From SHZL01 sp963815185 (GTDB lineage Bacteria > Pseudomonadota > Gammaproteobacteria > Xanthomonadales > SZUA-36), in the NCBI GenBank assembly GCA_963815185.1, contig CAWFGC010000011.1:248001-312000 (forward strand): a stretch of DNA of 64,000 bases. The letters are read 5' to 3'. Each line of letters starts with the position of its first letter. Position 1 is the stretch's first letter. A program made the position numbers and the translations under genes. Shown here piece after piece: positions 17,676 through 26,857 of this stretch. The notes under the pieces were generated by a model that saw only the letters and a list, made by a program, of their open reading frames with translations, was not told the DNA's origin and ran no database searches.

Positions 17676-18760
17676 GCAAGAAACATTTTTCATGGCTGCT
17701 GCTGCTTACCGTCGTCGTCGGTGCCGTTATTCTTTTGATGCCTGGAAGAACCGGTCACGAAAGCGGGTTTGAAGTCCGGCCGCTGATTCCTGGAATGGAC
17801 TCATGGGTGAATGAAGTCAAGCGTGTCCGCATTGTCAAGGCCGGCAACCAGACCGTGGCGACACTGGTCCGCGGGGAGCACGGCTGGGTAGTGGAAGAAG
17901 CTGAATCCTATCCGGCGGACTGGGCCAGGTTGAAGTCCCTGTTGGCTGCGTTGGCACAGGCGCAGGTGATAGAGCCAAAGACCACCAATCCGGCCTACTT
18001 CGATCGTCTTGGTTTGAAAGACGTGAGCGAATCGACCAGCAAGGCGGTAATGGTTGAAATCGGCCAGGGCGAACACGCGGTGACCGTGCTGGTCGGGCAT
18101 GCCGCCCAGGGCAGGGAAGGGCAATACGTCCGTTTCCTTAAAGACGACAAGGCTTTTCTGGTCGACCGTAAGGTGGACGTGGCGGCAGAGACCCACGATT
18201 GGTTGCAGCGTGAAATAGTCGATATAGCCGATAGCGAAGTCGTCCAGGTGACCATCACCCACCCCGACGGCGCGCAGGTCGACGTGCGTAAGAACTCGGC
18301 AAATGACCAGGATTTCATTTTGCAAGGACTGCCCAAGGGCAGGGAAGTGCAATCCAGTTGGAGCGTGAATGCGCTGGGGAGCAGCCTGTCCGGGCTGCAA
18401 CTGGACGAAGTGACTGCAGACAGCAACATCGACTGGTCACAGGCCAGCCATTTGCGCCTGCTGACGGCGGACGGAGTCGAGATTTCGGCCGACCTGGTGG
18501 ATTCCGACGGAAAATCCTGGATTCGACTGAGCGCTTCGGAGCATGCGCCGCCAGCCCCGGCCGCAAAGGAGACCGGTGAGAATAAGCCCGAAGCGGAGGC
18601 GACTGAGGAAGCGGCTGCAAAAGATCTGGCCAAGCGCGTGGAAACCATCAATCGTCGCGTCAGTGGTTGGGCGTATGCGATCCCGCAATACAAGTCTGAG
18701 GTCATGAACAAGCGCCTGGAAGACCTGCTCAAACCCCTCGAGCCCAAGAAGGAAGGCTGA
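17672..18760 (+). CDS. DUF4340 protein, fourth gene of the GldG-like exporter locus
   Basis: This is a 362-residue protein with an N-terminal membrane anchor (HFSWLLLLTVVVGAVILLMP) and a periplasmic remainder. Two related segments of about 100 residues have the pattern V..V.I...G....L.R..HGWVVEE..YPADW..L..LL..LA, characteristic of DUF4340. A low-complexity Glu/Ala/Lys stretch at about 295-320 precedes the last conserved part, RRVSGWAYAIPQYKSEVM. DUF4340 genes usually follow gldG-like genes, as here, and the protein is presumed to be part of the same envelope complex. No enzymatic motif is visible. Confidence 0.82.
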   Translation: MSKKHFSWLLLLTVVVGAVILLMPGRTGHESGFEVRPLIPGMDSWVNEVKRVRIVKAGNQTVATLVRGEHGWVVEEAESYPADWARLKSLLAALAQAQVIEPKTTNPAYFDRLGLKDVSESTSKAVMVEIGQGEHAVTVLVGHAAQGREGQYVRFLKDDKAFLVDRKVDVAAETHDWLQREIVDIADSEVVQVTITHPDGAQVDVRKNSANDQDFILQGLPKGREVQSSWSVNALGSSLSGLQLDEVTADSNIDWSQASHLRLLTADGVEISADLVDSDGKSWIRLSASEHAPPAPAAKETGENKPEAEATEEAAAKDLAKRVETINRRVSGWAYAIPQYKSEVMNKRLEDLLKPLEPKKEG

Positions 18761-18762
18761 CC

Positions 18763-19140
18763 TTGAGGCCACAATGGCTGGCTGCAACGGCCGCAGTGTC
18801 TGGGCTGGCGGCAGTCGTTCTGGCCGCACTTGGTGCACATGCGATTGCGCTGCCGGATGCATCCGCCACCAGAATGTGGGATGCGGCGCTTGAAATACAT
18901 TACTTTCATACTGCTGCGATGCTGGGTATCGCGGCACTGGCGATGCGCATGGCATCGCCCGCAATCACATACAGCGGCCTGATCCTGGCCGTTGGAACAG
19001 CCTTGTTTTCCGGTAGTTTGTACCTGCGCGCCGCCGGCCTGGACTGGTTCCCGGTGTATCTTGCGCCGGCGGGCGGGCTATTGTTGATGGCCGGTTGGCT
19101 GTGGCTGCTGCTGGCTTTGCTGCGAAAAAACCCGGACTGA
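18763..19140 (+). CDS. DUF423 membrane protein (YgdD-like)
   Basis: This 125-residue protein has four hydrophobic helices and the DUF423 signatures AAVVLAALGAHAI and FHTAAMLGIAAL followed by ALFSGSLYLRAAG. It starts at TTG, supported by a GAAGGAAGG ribosome site 6 bp upstream that lies in the end of the previous gene; the nearby ATG at 18774 is out of frame. The 2 bp gap implies co-transcription with the exporter genes, though DUF423 is usually independent. Function is unknown. Confidence 0.82.
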   Translation: MRPQWLAATAAVSGLAAVVLAALGAHAIALPDASATRMWDAALEIHYFHTAAMLGIAALAMRMASPAITYSGLILAVGTALFSGSLYLRAAGLDWFPVYLAPAGGLLLMAGWLWLLLALLRKNPD

Positions 19141-19200
19141 ACTTATTATTGTGCCGATGATGGAAGCACGCATGAAGCTATTGCCCGCAAGCAGACAATC

Positions 19201-19860
19201 GTGAGTCGCTTGCCTTACAGCCGGCGCGCGGCGGTAAATCATCTGCGCAGCCAGTGCGCGCCACTGGGCAGGTTTATCGACCAGCACGGACCTTTGAAGC
19301 TTGAGTTCAGGCGGGAACCCGATCTTTTTTCGGCCCTTTGCCGCGCAATTGTCTACCAGCAACTCTCCGGCAAGGCCGCAGCTACCATTTACCGTCGTTT
19401 CAGCGGCCTGTTTGCCGGGCAGCAGCCACAGGCGGCGGCCGCGACGGCATTGACCATTGCCCGGCTGCGCTCGGTTGGCTTGTCGCAAAACAAAGCCCTG
19501 GCGATCCAGGATCTGGCAAGAAAATCGCAGGACGGAAGCCTGGCTTCGCTGCGCAAAATTGCCCGCATGAGTGACACCGAAGTAATTGAAAATCTGGTCC
19601 AGGTGCGCGGCATCGGCCCGTGGACAGCGCAGATGCTGTTGCTGTTCAACCTCGGGCGGCCGGATATCATGCCGGCAGCCGATCTCGGCGTGCAAAAAGG
19701 TGTGCAGGCGGTATACCGCATGAAGACGCTGCCGCCCCCTGACGCGGTGTTGCGCCGGACCAGGCATCTTGCGCCATTTCGTTCAGCGGCCAGCTGGTAT
19801 TTTTGGCGTGCTGCGGATACCGTGTTGCTCTCGACCCCCGATTCGCCCAACATGACCTGA
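19201..19860 (+). CDS. DNA-3-methyladenine glycosylase II, AlkA-like
   Basis: This is a 219-residue HhH-GPD glycosylase that removes alkylated bases in base excision repair. The helix-hairpin-helix is VQVRGIGPWTAQMLLLF (about 138-154), followed by the catalytic Asp in PAADLGVQKG (about 160). The early segment AIVYQQLSGKAAATI is the other conserved family signature. It lacks the N-terminal domain of E. coli AlkA, so it matches the short MAG/AlkA form. The start is GTG; there is no strong ribosome site. Confidence 0.88.
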   Translation: MSRLPYSRRAAVNHLRSQCAPLGRFIDQHGPLKLEFRREPDLFSALCRAIVYQQLSGKAAATIYRRFSGLFAGQQPQAAAATALTIARLRSVGLSQNKALAIQDLARKSQDGSLASLRKIARMSDTEVIENLVQVRGIGPWTAQMLLLFNLGRPDIMPAADLGVQKGVQAVYRMKTLPPPDAVLRRTRHLAPFRSAASWYFWRAADTVLLSTPDSPNMT

Positions 19861-19905
19861 TCTTGAATCCGCGTGCTGCCGGGCTCATGTTACAACCAGC
19901 GGCCG

Positions 19906-20391
19906 ATGACCAATCATTTACGAAGCATGAATCTTCTTGATCAATTTGTCTTGCAGCATGTTCAGCTCAGTGAATTACATGCTGAGTTGGTCAAGGTATC
20001 CACGCCGGCAGGTACGCAGGAAGCCAAGGTGGAGCTCAATCTTACGCCCCGTCCGATGCAAACCGATTCAGGAAGCAAGTTACCCGCCTATCAGGTCAGT
20101 GCGCGCCTGTCCTGCCAGGGCGGCAGCAAGGACCAGCCCGGCCCCCAGTTCAATGCACGGGTAGCTTTCGAAGCCATCTACCAACAGACCAGCGGCGAAG
20201 GGGTCGATATCGCCCAGTTCACGTCCAACCATGCCAGTCTGACCCGGCAGTTGTATCCGCTGTTGCAGCATGAATTGCGCGGATTGCTCAACCGCCTGGG
20301 TCTGGAACAGATCCACCTGCCCTTCGACCTGCCGGCCCGGGTGCAGGACGGCTCCGCCCAAGCCGTGCAAATTTCAGGAGCTGTGCACTAG
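19906..20391 (+). CDS. Hypothetical protein with SecB-like pattern
   Basis: This 161-residue protein is not firmly recognised. Alternating beta-type segments (KVELNLTPRP, YQVSARLSCQG, FNARVAFEAIYQQ) are followed by a helix-rich end, LYPLLQHELRGLLNRLGLEQI, then HLPFDLPARV. This order is like the SecB fold, where a four-stranded sheet precedes a helix ending in a proline-rich tail. The resemblance is to a fold pattern, not a sequence match. Its TAG stop lies in the first bases of the inverted repeat of the following MITE-like element, so insertion may have trimmed or replaced its original 3' end. Confidence 0.5.
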   Translation: MTNHLRSMNLLDQFVLQHVQLSELHAELVKVSTPAGTQEAKVELNLTPRPMQTDSGSKLPAYQVSARLSCQGGSKDQPGPQFNARVAFEAIYQQTSGEGVDIAQFTSNHASLTRQLYPLLQHELRGLLNRLGLEQIHLPFDLPARVQDGSAQAVQISGAVH

Positions 20392-20669
20392 GGAGCCTCT
20401 GATCAATTATGCACGGAGCGCGTTTCTGCCGCAAAAGCCGCAGATCGTGCGGAGCGGGCCGAGTGACAGTAGCAGCGCTATGGCCGAGGCGGGCAACGTG
20501 CGAGATGCGGCTTTTGCGGCGAAACCCGGATGGGACGGGCCTTTGCGGGCGCTCCGCCCCGTTTTGATTCGCTCATTGGGAATAACCCAACCACGCTCAC
20601 CAAAGCCGGACCGGAGCATCCCGCAAAGACACCGTCGCGCCCGCGCATAATTGATCAGAGGTTCCCTAG
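20388..20669. mobile_element. MITE-like element with 25 bp terminal inverted repeats
   Basis: The ends are ctagggagcctctgatcaat followed by tatgc on the left and its inverse complement on the right, with one mismatch over 25 bp. The ends carry CTAG, which may be target duplication or part of the repeat. An internal pair of inverted segments around gccgcaaaagccgca and tgcggcttttgcggc would form a hairpin. No ORF with transposase features is inside. The size (282 bp), long inverted ends and lack of coding are the hallmarks of a non-autonomous miniature element. Confidence 0.65.
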
Positions 20670-20730
20670 CTTTGAATTCCGGAAATGTCTTTCACCCATA
20701 GTCAGTACTGCTTACGGAGAGCGCCGCTCC

Positions 20731-20851
20731 GAACCAAGGGATTTGCTTTCAGGACACGGCTAATAGCCATCCATGGCGGCCTCTTCTTGAAACATCCCTG
20801 TTTCAAAAGGTCCTGAAAGCAAACCCCTTGCTCCAGATCGGCTTGTGCCAT
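20731..20851. repeat. Palindromic intergenic repeat, copy 1
   Basis: The outer arms (20735-20755 and 20810-20830) pair over 20 of 21 positions, and an inner hairpin ttgaaac/gtttcaa sits between them. A second copy lies at 60199-60317 with the same architecture and the same flanking ggcttgtgccat. Between the copies two stem positions differ with both sides changed. Small ORFs read through it in either copy (starting MAQA) are by-products. The surrounding interval from 20392 to 20922 holds this repeat and the MITE, with no gene. Confidence 0.65.
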
Positions 20852-20922
20852 CCTGTAGTATTGAACTGATATGCATACAACATTTCTGCAAGTCACAACC
20901 AGGGCGCGATAATCGTGATGCT

Positions 20923-21963
20923 TCAACTGGCAAAGCACCAATGCCAGGGTTCATAGGCCAGGCGGTGCCGGTTGTTGCGCGGGAATGAGAGCCTGAAGCC
21001 AAACTCCTGAGCGTGCTTGGCCATCCAGTGGAATGCCGGGCTGCGTTCGAATTCTTCCTCGAGCACCGCGAAGCCCGGTGTGGTGATGTCGAGGGCGCGA
21101 CCCGTGTGGTGTTCGCTGAATCCCGGCGCCGCCGACACGCTGAGAATTTCCTCCATACTCAAGCCTTTTGCGATTTTGCGCTGCACCAAATCACACTGAT
21201 AATTAACTGATCGCCAGGCGGATACAAGCTGCAATTCGATGTCGCTGCCGGCCGCGCCCCGCTGCATGCGGCGCCAGGCGGCAGCCGCGGGCGGTGCAAG
21301 CCGCTGTTCGCGGCCATAAATATCCAGGCCGATGGAAGTCAGCCGGGTCGCTTCCGGCTGCAGGGGCAGCCGGTGACGGCGGCCATAGTCCGATGGAATT
21401 CCCAGTTCGTCGGCAAGCATGCGCACCCGCCGGCCATAGCGTGTTTGACGGCGTCGAAGCGAACGCTGCATGGTGAGCTGCTGTGCGACTGGAGGGGTTT
21501 CCCTCGCCAGTGGCCCATTGGCAGAGCCTTTGAAACCCAGCGCACGGAATCTGCCGGCGGCCGATGGCGGCAATTGAACGCGCAACTCCTCCATGCCGAA
21601 TGCGACCGCAAGCCGTTCGGCTGCGATCACCAGGGAAGCAAACCGGTCCCCGTCGCCGGACTCCGGGGCAAGCAACAGCTCCCCCAGACTGCACCGATCC
21701 AGGTCCAAAGCGGCGGCGGCGAGTATACCTTCCTCGTTTTCTGCAATGAGCATACAGCGGTCGAGGATTCGTTCCTGCAGCAGGGATTTGTTCTCCCGCG
21801 CTTGCCCGGAGAAAATCAAGCATGGATACGTATTTTCCGGGCCAAGTCGAGTCAGGCATGATCGCCACAAACCAGAGACTTTTTCCAAATCATCGATTTT
21901 GGCCAGTCGGATGCTTGTTTTCAGGCTTGCATGTGCGGGCATTGCGGCTATTCGTGACTGCAT
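20923..21963 (-). CDS. D-alanyl-D-alanine carboxypeptidase, VanY family, with N-terminal GNAT-like region
   Basis: This 346-residue protein has two parts. The C-terminal half is a peptidase M15B domain with the zinc and catalytic motifs SAWRS, SEHHTGRALDI (SxHxxGxAxD) and the late EPWHW. These enzymes trim the terminal D-Ala of peptidoglycan stem peptides. The N-terminal part, about 150 residues (VSGLWRSCLTRLGP through ERLAVAFGMEELRVQLPP), reads like an acetyltransferase-type domain; that is tentative. I start at the ATG at 21963 because the frame further upstream runs antisense through pstC. No signal peptide is seen, which is odd for this family. It diverges from pstC with 72 bp between, so it may share the Pho-box region. 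Confidence 0.75.
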   Translation of the reverse strand: MQSRIAAMPAHASLKTSIRLAKIDDLEKVSGLWRSCLTRLGPENTYPCLIFSGQARENKSLLQERILDRCMLIAENEEGILAAAALDLDRCSLGELLLAPESGDGDRFASLVIAAERLAVAFGMEELRVQLPPSAAGRFRALGFKGSANGPLARETPPVAQQLTMQRSLRRRQTRYGRRVRMLADELGIPSDYGRRHRLPLQPEATRLTSIGLDIYGREQRLAPPAAAAWRRMQRGAAGSDIELQLVSAWRSVNYQCDLVQRKIAKGLSMEEILSVSAAPGFSEHHTGRALDITTPGFAVLEEEFERSPAFHWMAKHAQEFGFRLSFPRNNRHRLAYEPWHWCFAS

Positions 21964-21995
21964 TAGCGCTTTGATGGTACACGACCCCAAAAAGT

Positions 21996-22013
21996 TTGTA
22001 ACATTACTGTCAC
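21996..22013 (+). promoter_or_regulatory. Pho box upstream of pstC
   Basis: Two 7-mers, ttgtaac and ctgtcac, are separated by atta. This fits the PhoB half-site pattern CTGTNAN with a 4 bp AT-rich spacer. It lies 22 bp upstream of the pstC ATG, with a possible -10-like tacc at the expected distance. Spacing and position argue for PhoB activation of the pst operon under phosphate starvation. Confidence 0.75.
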
Positions 22014-22035
22014 AATTGATCCATACCATGCCTGT

Positions 22036-24291
22036 ATGAACCCTGCGTCTCCCGACAGCGCTGCACCGGGCCCGGCCCGCTCTGCCCGTTTTCATCGTTG
22101 GCGTGGAACCAAGGACACTCTGGCGCGCCGGCTGATCGGCATAGGCGGGGTTTCGGTCATCCTCGCGGTCGTATTGATCTTCTTCTACCTGCTGATGGTG
22201 GTGTTCCCGCTGTTCAAGCCCGCATCCACGGAGTTGGTGCCATCCGGTACGCGCCCCGACTGGACGGCCACGGAACCGCTCTACCTGTCGATTGAAGAGC
22301 AGCGGGAAGTTGGTATTCGTGTTGCGGCCAACGGAACCATCGAGTTCTTCAAGGTCAATGGCGCGGATAGCATTCAGAGCACAAACTTCTTCGCGCCGGG
22401 TAGCGGTGATTTTCTGTTTGTCAGCGAAGCGATAGAGCATACGGGTTTGCTCGCTGCAGTTGGCTCCGATGGCCGTGTTTTCCTCTTTCGCCATGCGTAC
22501 GAAACGCGCTTTGATGGGGGTGTGGCCAATAGGAAAATCATTCCCAGTCTGGAGTTCCCTTATGGGCGCGATCCTGTCATTGACTTCTCCAACGGGAAGG
22601 TCGTGGCGCTGGCCCTTTCCGAAACGGACAGCGGACTGATTCTTGCCGCCCTCGACGACAGTGGTGGTATCGAGATTCTTTCGGCCACTCGCCGGGAAAA
22701 CATGATGACCGGGGAGGTCAGCCTGGATTCCAGCCGTTACCGCACACGTTTGGATACCAGCCCGACGAGCTTGATGGTCAGCAGCAATCATCAATGGTTG
22801 TACCTCGGGGATGTGAAAGGCAAGGTTTACCGCTTGGCTCTGCCCAGCCTGGAAGTCGAGCAAACGGTTGATCTGCACGGCGGTCCGGTTACAACCATGA
22901 GCATGTTGCTGGGCGGGATTTCCTTGCTGGCGGGTGACAGCAACGGAACGATTTCGCAGCTTTTTCCGGTGCGCGACGATCAAAACCAGTACTCGCTGAA
23001 ACTGATTCGCCAGTTTCACGCGGGTTCTGCAGCGGTGAAACAGATCATCAACGAGCAAAGGCGCAAAGGTTTTCTCGCCCTCGATGATCACGATGGCCTC
23101 GCCATCTATCACAGCACGGCCAATCGGCTCATTCACCAGGAGTCCCTGGCATCGTTGCAACCGCGGGCCGTGGCTCTGTCACCGCGCGCCAATGACTTGC
23201 TGATCGAAGGGCGGGACGGTGCGTTATACCAACTCACCATCGACAACGAGCACCCGGAAATTTCCTTTTCGGCCCTGTGGCAGAAAGTCTGGTACGAGAA
23301 CTACGCCGCACCGGAGTATGTCTGGCAATCCTCCGCTGCCAACAATGAGTTTGAACCGAAATTCAGCCTGACCCCACTGGTATTCGGTACGCTGAAGGCC
23401 GCGCTTTACGCCATGCTTTTCGCTATTCCGCTGGCCCTGATGGGTGCTGCCTATACCGCTTATTTCATGGCTCCCGCTCTGCGCCAATGGGTCAAGCCCG
23501 GCATCGAAATCATGGCCGCCCTGCCGACCGTCATCCTGGGCTTTCTCGCCGGTTTATGGTTTGCCCCTTACGTTGAAGAACACCTGGCGGGCATTTTTTC
23601 GCTGGCGCTGATCATGCCTCCGGGCATATTGGTTTTTGCCTGGTTGTGGGATCGCTATGATGGTCCGGCAAAAGCGCTGATTGTGGATGGCTACGAGCCT
23701 TTGTTCCAGCTACCGATATTGGTTCTGCTGGGGTGGTTTGCCTTATGGGTGGCCGAACCGTTGCAATACGGCATTTTCGGCACTGATCTGCGTTCCTGGC
23801 TGAGCCATCAGGCGGGCATCAATTACGACCAGAGAAATGCGCTGGTGGTCGGTTGTGCCATGGGCCTGGCGGTTATTCCAACCCTGTTTTCCATCGCCGA
23901 AGATGCGGTTTTCGGCGTGCCGCGTTCGCTCTCGAGCGGATCACTGGCGCTGGGGGCAACCCCCTGGCAGACGCTGGTGCGCGTGGTGATCCCAACCGCC
24001 AGTCCAGGCATTTTCTCGGCTTTGATGATCGGTCTGGGGCGGGCAGTCGGGGAGACCATGATCGTGCTGATGGCGACCGGAAATACGCCGATCATGGACT
24101 GGAACCTGTTCGAGGGCATGCGCACGCTGGCGGCCAATATTGCAGTGGAAATGCCGGAGTCAGAGGTCGGCAGCTCGCATTACCGCATCCTGTTTCTTGC
24201 CGCCCTGGTGCTGTTCCTGTTCACCTTCATCGTCAATACCGTGGCTGAAGTGGTGCGGCAGCGCTTGCGCGAACGCTACAGCGCTTTGTGA
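22036..24291 (+). CDS. pstC: Phosphate ABC transporter permease PstC, with large periplasmic domain
   Basis: This 751-residue permease is more than twice the length of E. coli PstC (319). After the first membrane helix (about 37-62) comes a roughly 350-residue domain with repeated GxxxLx(A/L)xDSxG-like strands, suggestive of a WD40-type beta-propeller in the periplasm. The usual PstC core follows at about 450-745, with helices and the BPD_transp_1 EAA loop SLSSGSLALGATPWQTLVRVVIP. Similar extended PstC proteins are known in Pseudomonas-like bacteria. It is the first gene of pstC-pstA-pstB-phoU. PstS is encoded separately at 44.4 kb. Confidence 0.92.
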   Translation: MNPASPDSAAPGPARSARFHRWRGTKDTLARRLIGIGGVSVILAVVLIFFYLLMVVFPLFKPASTELVPSGTRPDWTATEPLYLSIEEQREVGIRVAANGTIEFFKVNGADSIQSTNFFAPGSGDFLFVSEAIEHTGLLAAVGSDGRVFLFRHAYETRFDGGVANRKIIPSLEFPYGRDPVIDFSNGKVVALALSETDSGLILAALDDSGGIEILSATRRENMMTGEVSLDSSRYRTRLDTSPTSLMVSSNHQWLYLGDVKGKVYRLALPSLEVEQTVDLHGGPVTTMSMLLGGISLLAGDSNGTISQLFPVRDDQNQYSLKLIRQFHAGSAAVKQIINEQRRKGFLALDDHDGLAIYHSTANRLIHQESLASLQPRAVALSPRANDLLIEGRDGALYQLTIDNEHPEISFSALWQKVWYENYAAPEYVWQSSAANNEFEPKFSLTPLVFGTLKAALYAMLFAIPLALMGAAYTAYFMAPALRQWVKPGIEIMAALPTVILGFLAGLWFAPYVEEHLAGIFSLALIMPPGILVFAWLWDRYDGPAKALIVDGYEPLFQLPILVLLGWFALWVAEPLQYGIFGTDLRSWLSHQAGINYDQRNALVVGCAMGLAVIPTLFSIAEDAVFGVPRSLSSGSLALGATPWQTLVRVVIPTASPGIFSALMIGLGRAVGETMIVLMATGNTPIMDWNLFEGMRTLAANIAVEMPESEVGSSHYRILFLAALVLFLFTFIVNTVAEVVRQRLRERYSAL

Positions 24292-24311
24292 AGCGGCGAA
24301 GGATACCCTGA

Positions 24312-25973
24312 ATGAAACTCCGTAAATGGATCGATACCGGCGCGCCCTGGGTCTGGCTCAACGCTGCGGCGGTCAGCGCCTGCATCCTCTTGGTCGGGGG
24401 GCTGCTGCTGTTGATCACGGTTCGCGGCATTGGGCACTTCTGGCCGACAAAGGTTTATGAGTTCATCTCTGTGGACGAAAACGGTGAGCAGACCCGGCTG
24501 GTGGGCCAGATCAGGGAAAAAGAGCGCGTCCCGATCGAACGCCTGGGCGATCAGGCCGCGTTCCTGGTCGGCGAAGAAGGACTTGTGACCCGAATTTTGC
24601 TCAAGACCGGCAACCGCGATCTGACCAACCAGGATTTTCGCTGGATTCTGCAGGAACAGGTCATAGAGCAAAAGGCCCCGCTCAGCATGGTCGTTTTGGA
24701 GCGTGCAGAATGGGGTGCATTTTTTGGCTACGTGGTCGGTTTGAAGACGGACGGGGTTTTGCTCGAAAGCCACGATGTGTGGAATGATTTTCAGCAGATG
24801 CTGCAGCGCGCGGCACGCCTGCGCGACGAAATTGAACAGCTGGAAAAGAAGGATATCGGCAGCATCAACTACCGTCTCGAGCGGCTACGCCTGAAGCAGC
24901 GGGAGCTGCAACTCGACGCAGTGGAAAGCCCCGCGGCCTACGAAGATATCGAACGGCAACGGCAGGCATTGCAGCAGCAATACCAGGCACTGGAAGACCG
25001 CTTGGTGAAATTGCACGAAGCGACAAAACGGGATGCGGTGGTGATGCGCACTGGCACGGATGCAAATTCCGATCATGACCTGCCCTTGTTTACCATCATC
25101 GATGCCTGGCGCCCCAATGCCATGAGTTTCACCGGAAAACTGGGCCATTTCTTTCAATCCCTGTGGTCGTTCATCCGGGATGACCCGCGAGAAGCCAATA
25201 CCGAAGGCGGCATTTTTCCGGCCATCTTCGGCACCATCCTGATGGTATTGCTGATGACGGTATTCGTGACGCCTTTCGGTGTCCTGGCCGGTGTCTATCT
25301 CAAGGAGTATGCGCGGCAGGGGCTTTTGACCCGGATCATTCGCATCGCGGTCAATAACCTCGCCGGAGTGCCATCGATTGTGTACGGCGTATTCGGGCTC
25401 GGTTTTTTCGTTTACACCGTGGGCGGCAGCATTGACCGCCTGTTCTTCGAGGCGGCTCTGCCGTCCCCCACGTTCGGCACCGGCGGACTGTTGTGGGCTT
25501 CCCTAACCATGGCCCTTTTGACACTGCCGATCGTGATCGTTTCGACCGAGGAAGGTCTGGCCCGCATACCGCGGTCGATGCGCGAAGGCAGCCTGGCCCT
25601 GGGCGCGACGCAATGGGAAACGCTTTGGCGCACGATCATCCCGATGGCCAGCCCGGGTATCATGACAGGCCTGATTCTGGCAGTGGCGCGCGCGGCCGGT
25701 GAAGTGGCGCCGTTGATGTTGGTGGGTGTGGTCAAGTTGGCGCCATCCTTGCCGCTGGACGGTAACTATCCGTTCTTGCACATGGAAAGAAAATTCATGC
25801 ACCTGGGTTTTCATATTTATGACGTGGGTTTCCAAAGCCCCAATGTTGAAGCTGCGCGACCCCTGGTCTATGCAACCGCATTACTGCTGGTCGTCGTAAT
25901 TCTGTTGCTGAACGTGGTCGCAATCCATGTTCGCAACAGCTTGAGGGAAAAATACAGGGGACTGGAATCATGA
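24312..25973 (+). CDS. pstA: Phosphate ABC transporter permease PstA, with long insertion
   Basis: This 553-residue permease partners with PstC. The first membrane helix is followed by an insertion of about 230 residues, including a coiled coil (about 155-245, LQQQYQALEDRLVKLHE). The permease core carries FGVLAGVYLKEYARQG, NNLAGVPSIVYGVFGLGFFV and the EAA loop SMREGSLALGATQWETLWRTIIP. E. coli PstA is 296 residues. Both Pst permeases here are therefore enlarged on the periplasmic side. Its stop overlaps the pstB start by ATGA. Confidence 0.92.
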   Translation: MKLRKWIDTGAPWVWLNAAAVSACILLVGGLLLLITVRGIGHFWPTKVYEFISVDENGEQTRLVGQIREKERVPIERLGDQAAFLVGEEGLVTRILLKTGNRDLTNQDFRWILQEQVIEQKAPLSMVVLERAEWGAFFGYVVGLKTDGVLLESHDVWNDFQQMLQRAARLRDEIEQLEKKDIGSINYRLERLRLKQRELQLDAVESPAAYEDIERQRQALQQQYQALEDRLVKLHEATKRDAVVMRTGTDANSDHDLPLFTIIDAWRPNAMSFTGKLGHFFQSLWSFIRDDPREANTEGGIFPAIFGTILMVLLMTVFVTPFGVLAGVYLKEYARQGLLTRIIRIAVNNLAGVPSIVYGVFGLGFFVYTVGGSIDRLFFEAALPSPTFGTGGLLWASLTMALLTLPIVIVSTEEGLARIPRSMREGSLALGATQWETLWRTIIPMASPGIMTGLILAVARAAGEVAPLMLVGVVKLAPSLPLDGNYPFLHMERKFMHLGFHIYDVGFQSPNVEAARPLVYATALLLVVVILLLNVVAIHVRNSLREKYRGLES

Positions 25974-26798
25974 CATCACCAGAGCAATTGGCACTCATGG
26001 GCGACGCCCAGGCGCAGGCGCACCCTTCCGACCTGGAGGGCACCGCGGTGGCGGTCAGCGTGCGCAAGCTGAACCTGTTCTACGACGACGTTCAGGCACT
26101 GAAGGATATTGAACTCGATATAGGCGAAAAGGAAGTTACTGCTTTTATCGGCCCGAGTGGTTGTGGCAAGTCCACCTTGTTGCGCTGTTTCAATCGCATG
26201 AATGACCTGATAGACAGCTGCCGCATCGAAGGCAAGATCATCCTGGGAGGCAGAAATATCCAGAAGAAAAAGGTGGATGTGGCGGAGTTACGCCGGGAAG
26301 TCGGCATGGTGTTTCAGAAGCCCAACCCTTTTCCCAAGTCGGTCTATGAGAACGTGGCCTACGGCTTGCGCATCCAGGGCATCAACCGTCGCCGGGTGCT
26401 GGACGAAACGGTAGAATGGGCGCTGAACGGTGCGGCGCTTGTGGGATGAGGTCAAGGATCGCCTCAATGAGTCGGCACTCGGTTTATCCGGCGGACAGCA
26501 GCAACGCCTGGTCATCGCGCGGGCTATCGCGGTTCAGCCCAAGGTCATCCTGCTGGATGAGCCCTGTTCTTCACTCGATCCTATCTCCACCCTGAAAGTG
26601 GAAGAATTGATCAGCGAGCTGAAGCGGGAGTACACCATCATCATCGTGACGCATAACATGCAGCAAGCCGCGCGTGTTTCTGATCGCACGGCCTTCATGT
26701 ACCTCGGTGAATTGATTGAATATGGTGATACCGACCAGGTGTTTACCAACCCCCGGGTGAAGCGGACCGAGGATTACATCACCGGGCGTTACGGCTGA
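25970..26798 (+). CDS. pstB: Phosphate ABC transporter ATPase PstB (apparent 1-base frameshift)
   Basis: After repair this is a 275-residue ATPase that powers PstCA. Walker A GPSGCGKST and the Q-loop FQKPNPFP are in the first frame, which ends prematurely after ALNGAAL. The second frame continues with WDEVKDRLNESALGLSGGQQQR (ABC signature LSGGQ), then ILLDEPCSSLDP and VTHNMQQAARVSD, ending TEDYITGRYG exactly as in the family. Removing one base at about 26440 restores AALWDEVKD. Because pstB is needed for Pst function, an assembly or sequencing error is more likely than a real break. Confidence 0.9.
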
Positions 26799-26857
26799 TG
26801 TCGCGTGCTTCGTGACAGAATGCCAGAGCGGGACATTGGGCCCCAAGGAGAACGGAT

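Noticed and set aside
20702..20941. Small ORF starting MAQAD on the minus strand, with a similar one at 60051-60317
   Set aside because: Both read through the palindromic repeat; similarity comes from the repeat itself, and there is no ribosome site.
21964..23160. 5' extension of the VanY gene to 745 codons
   Set aside because: The extra part is antisense to pstC and lacks motifs; the M15 protein is complete from the ATG at 21963.
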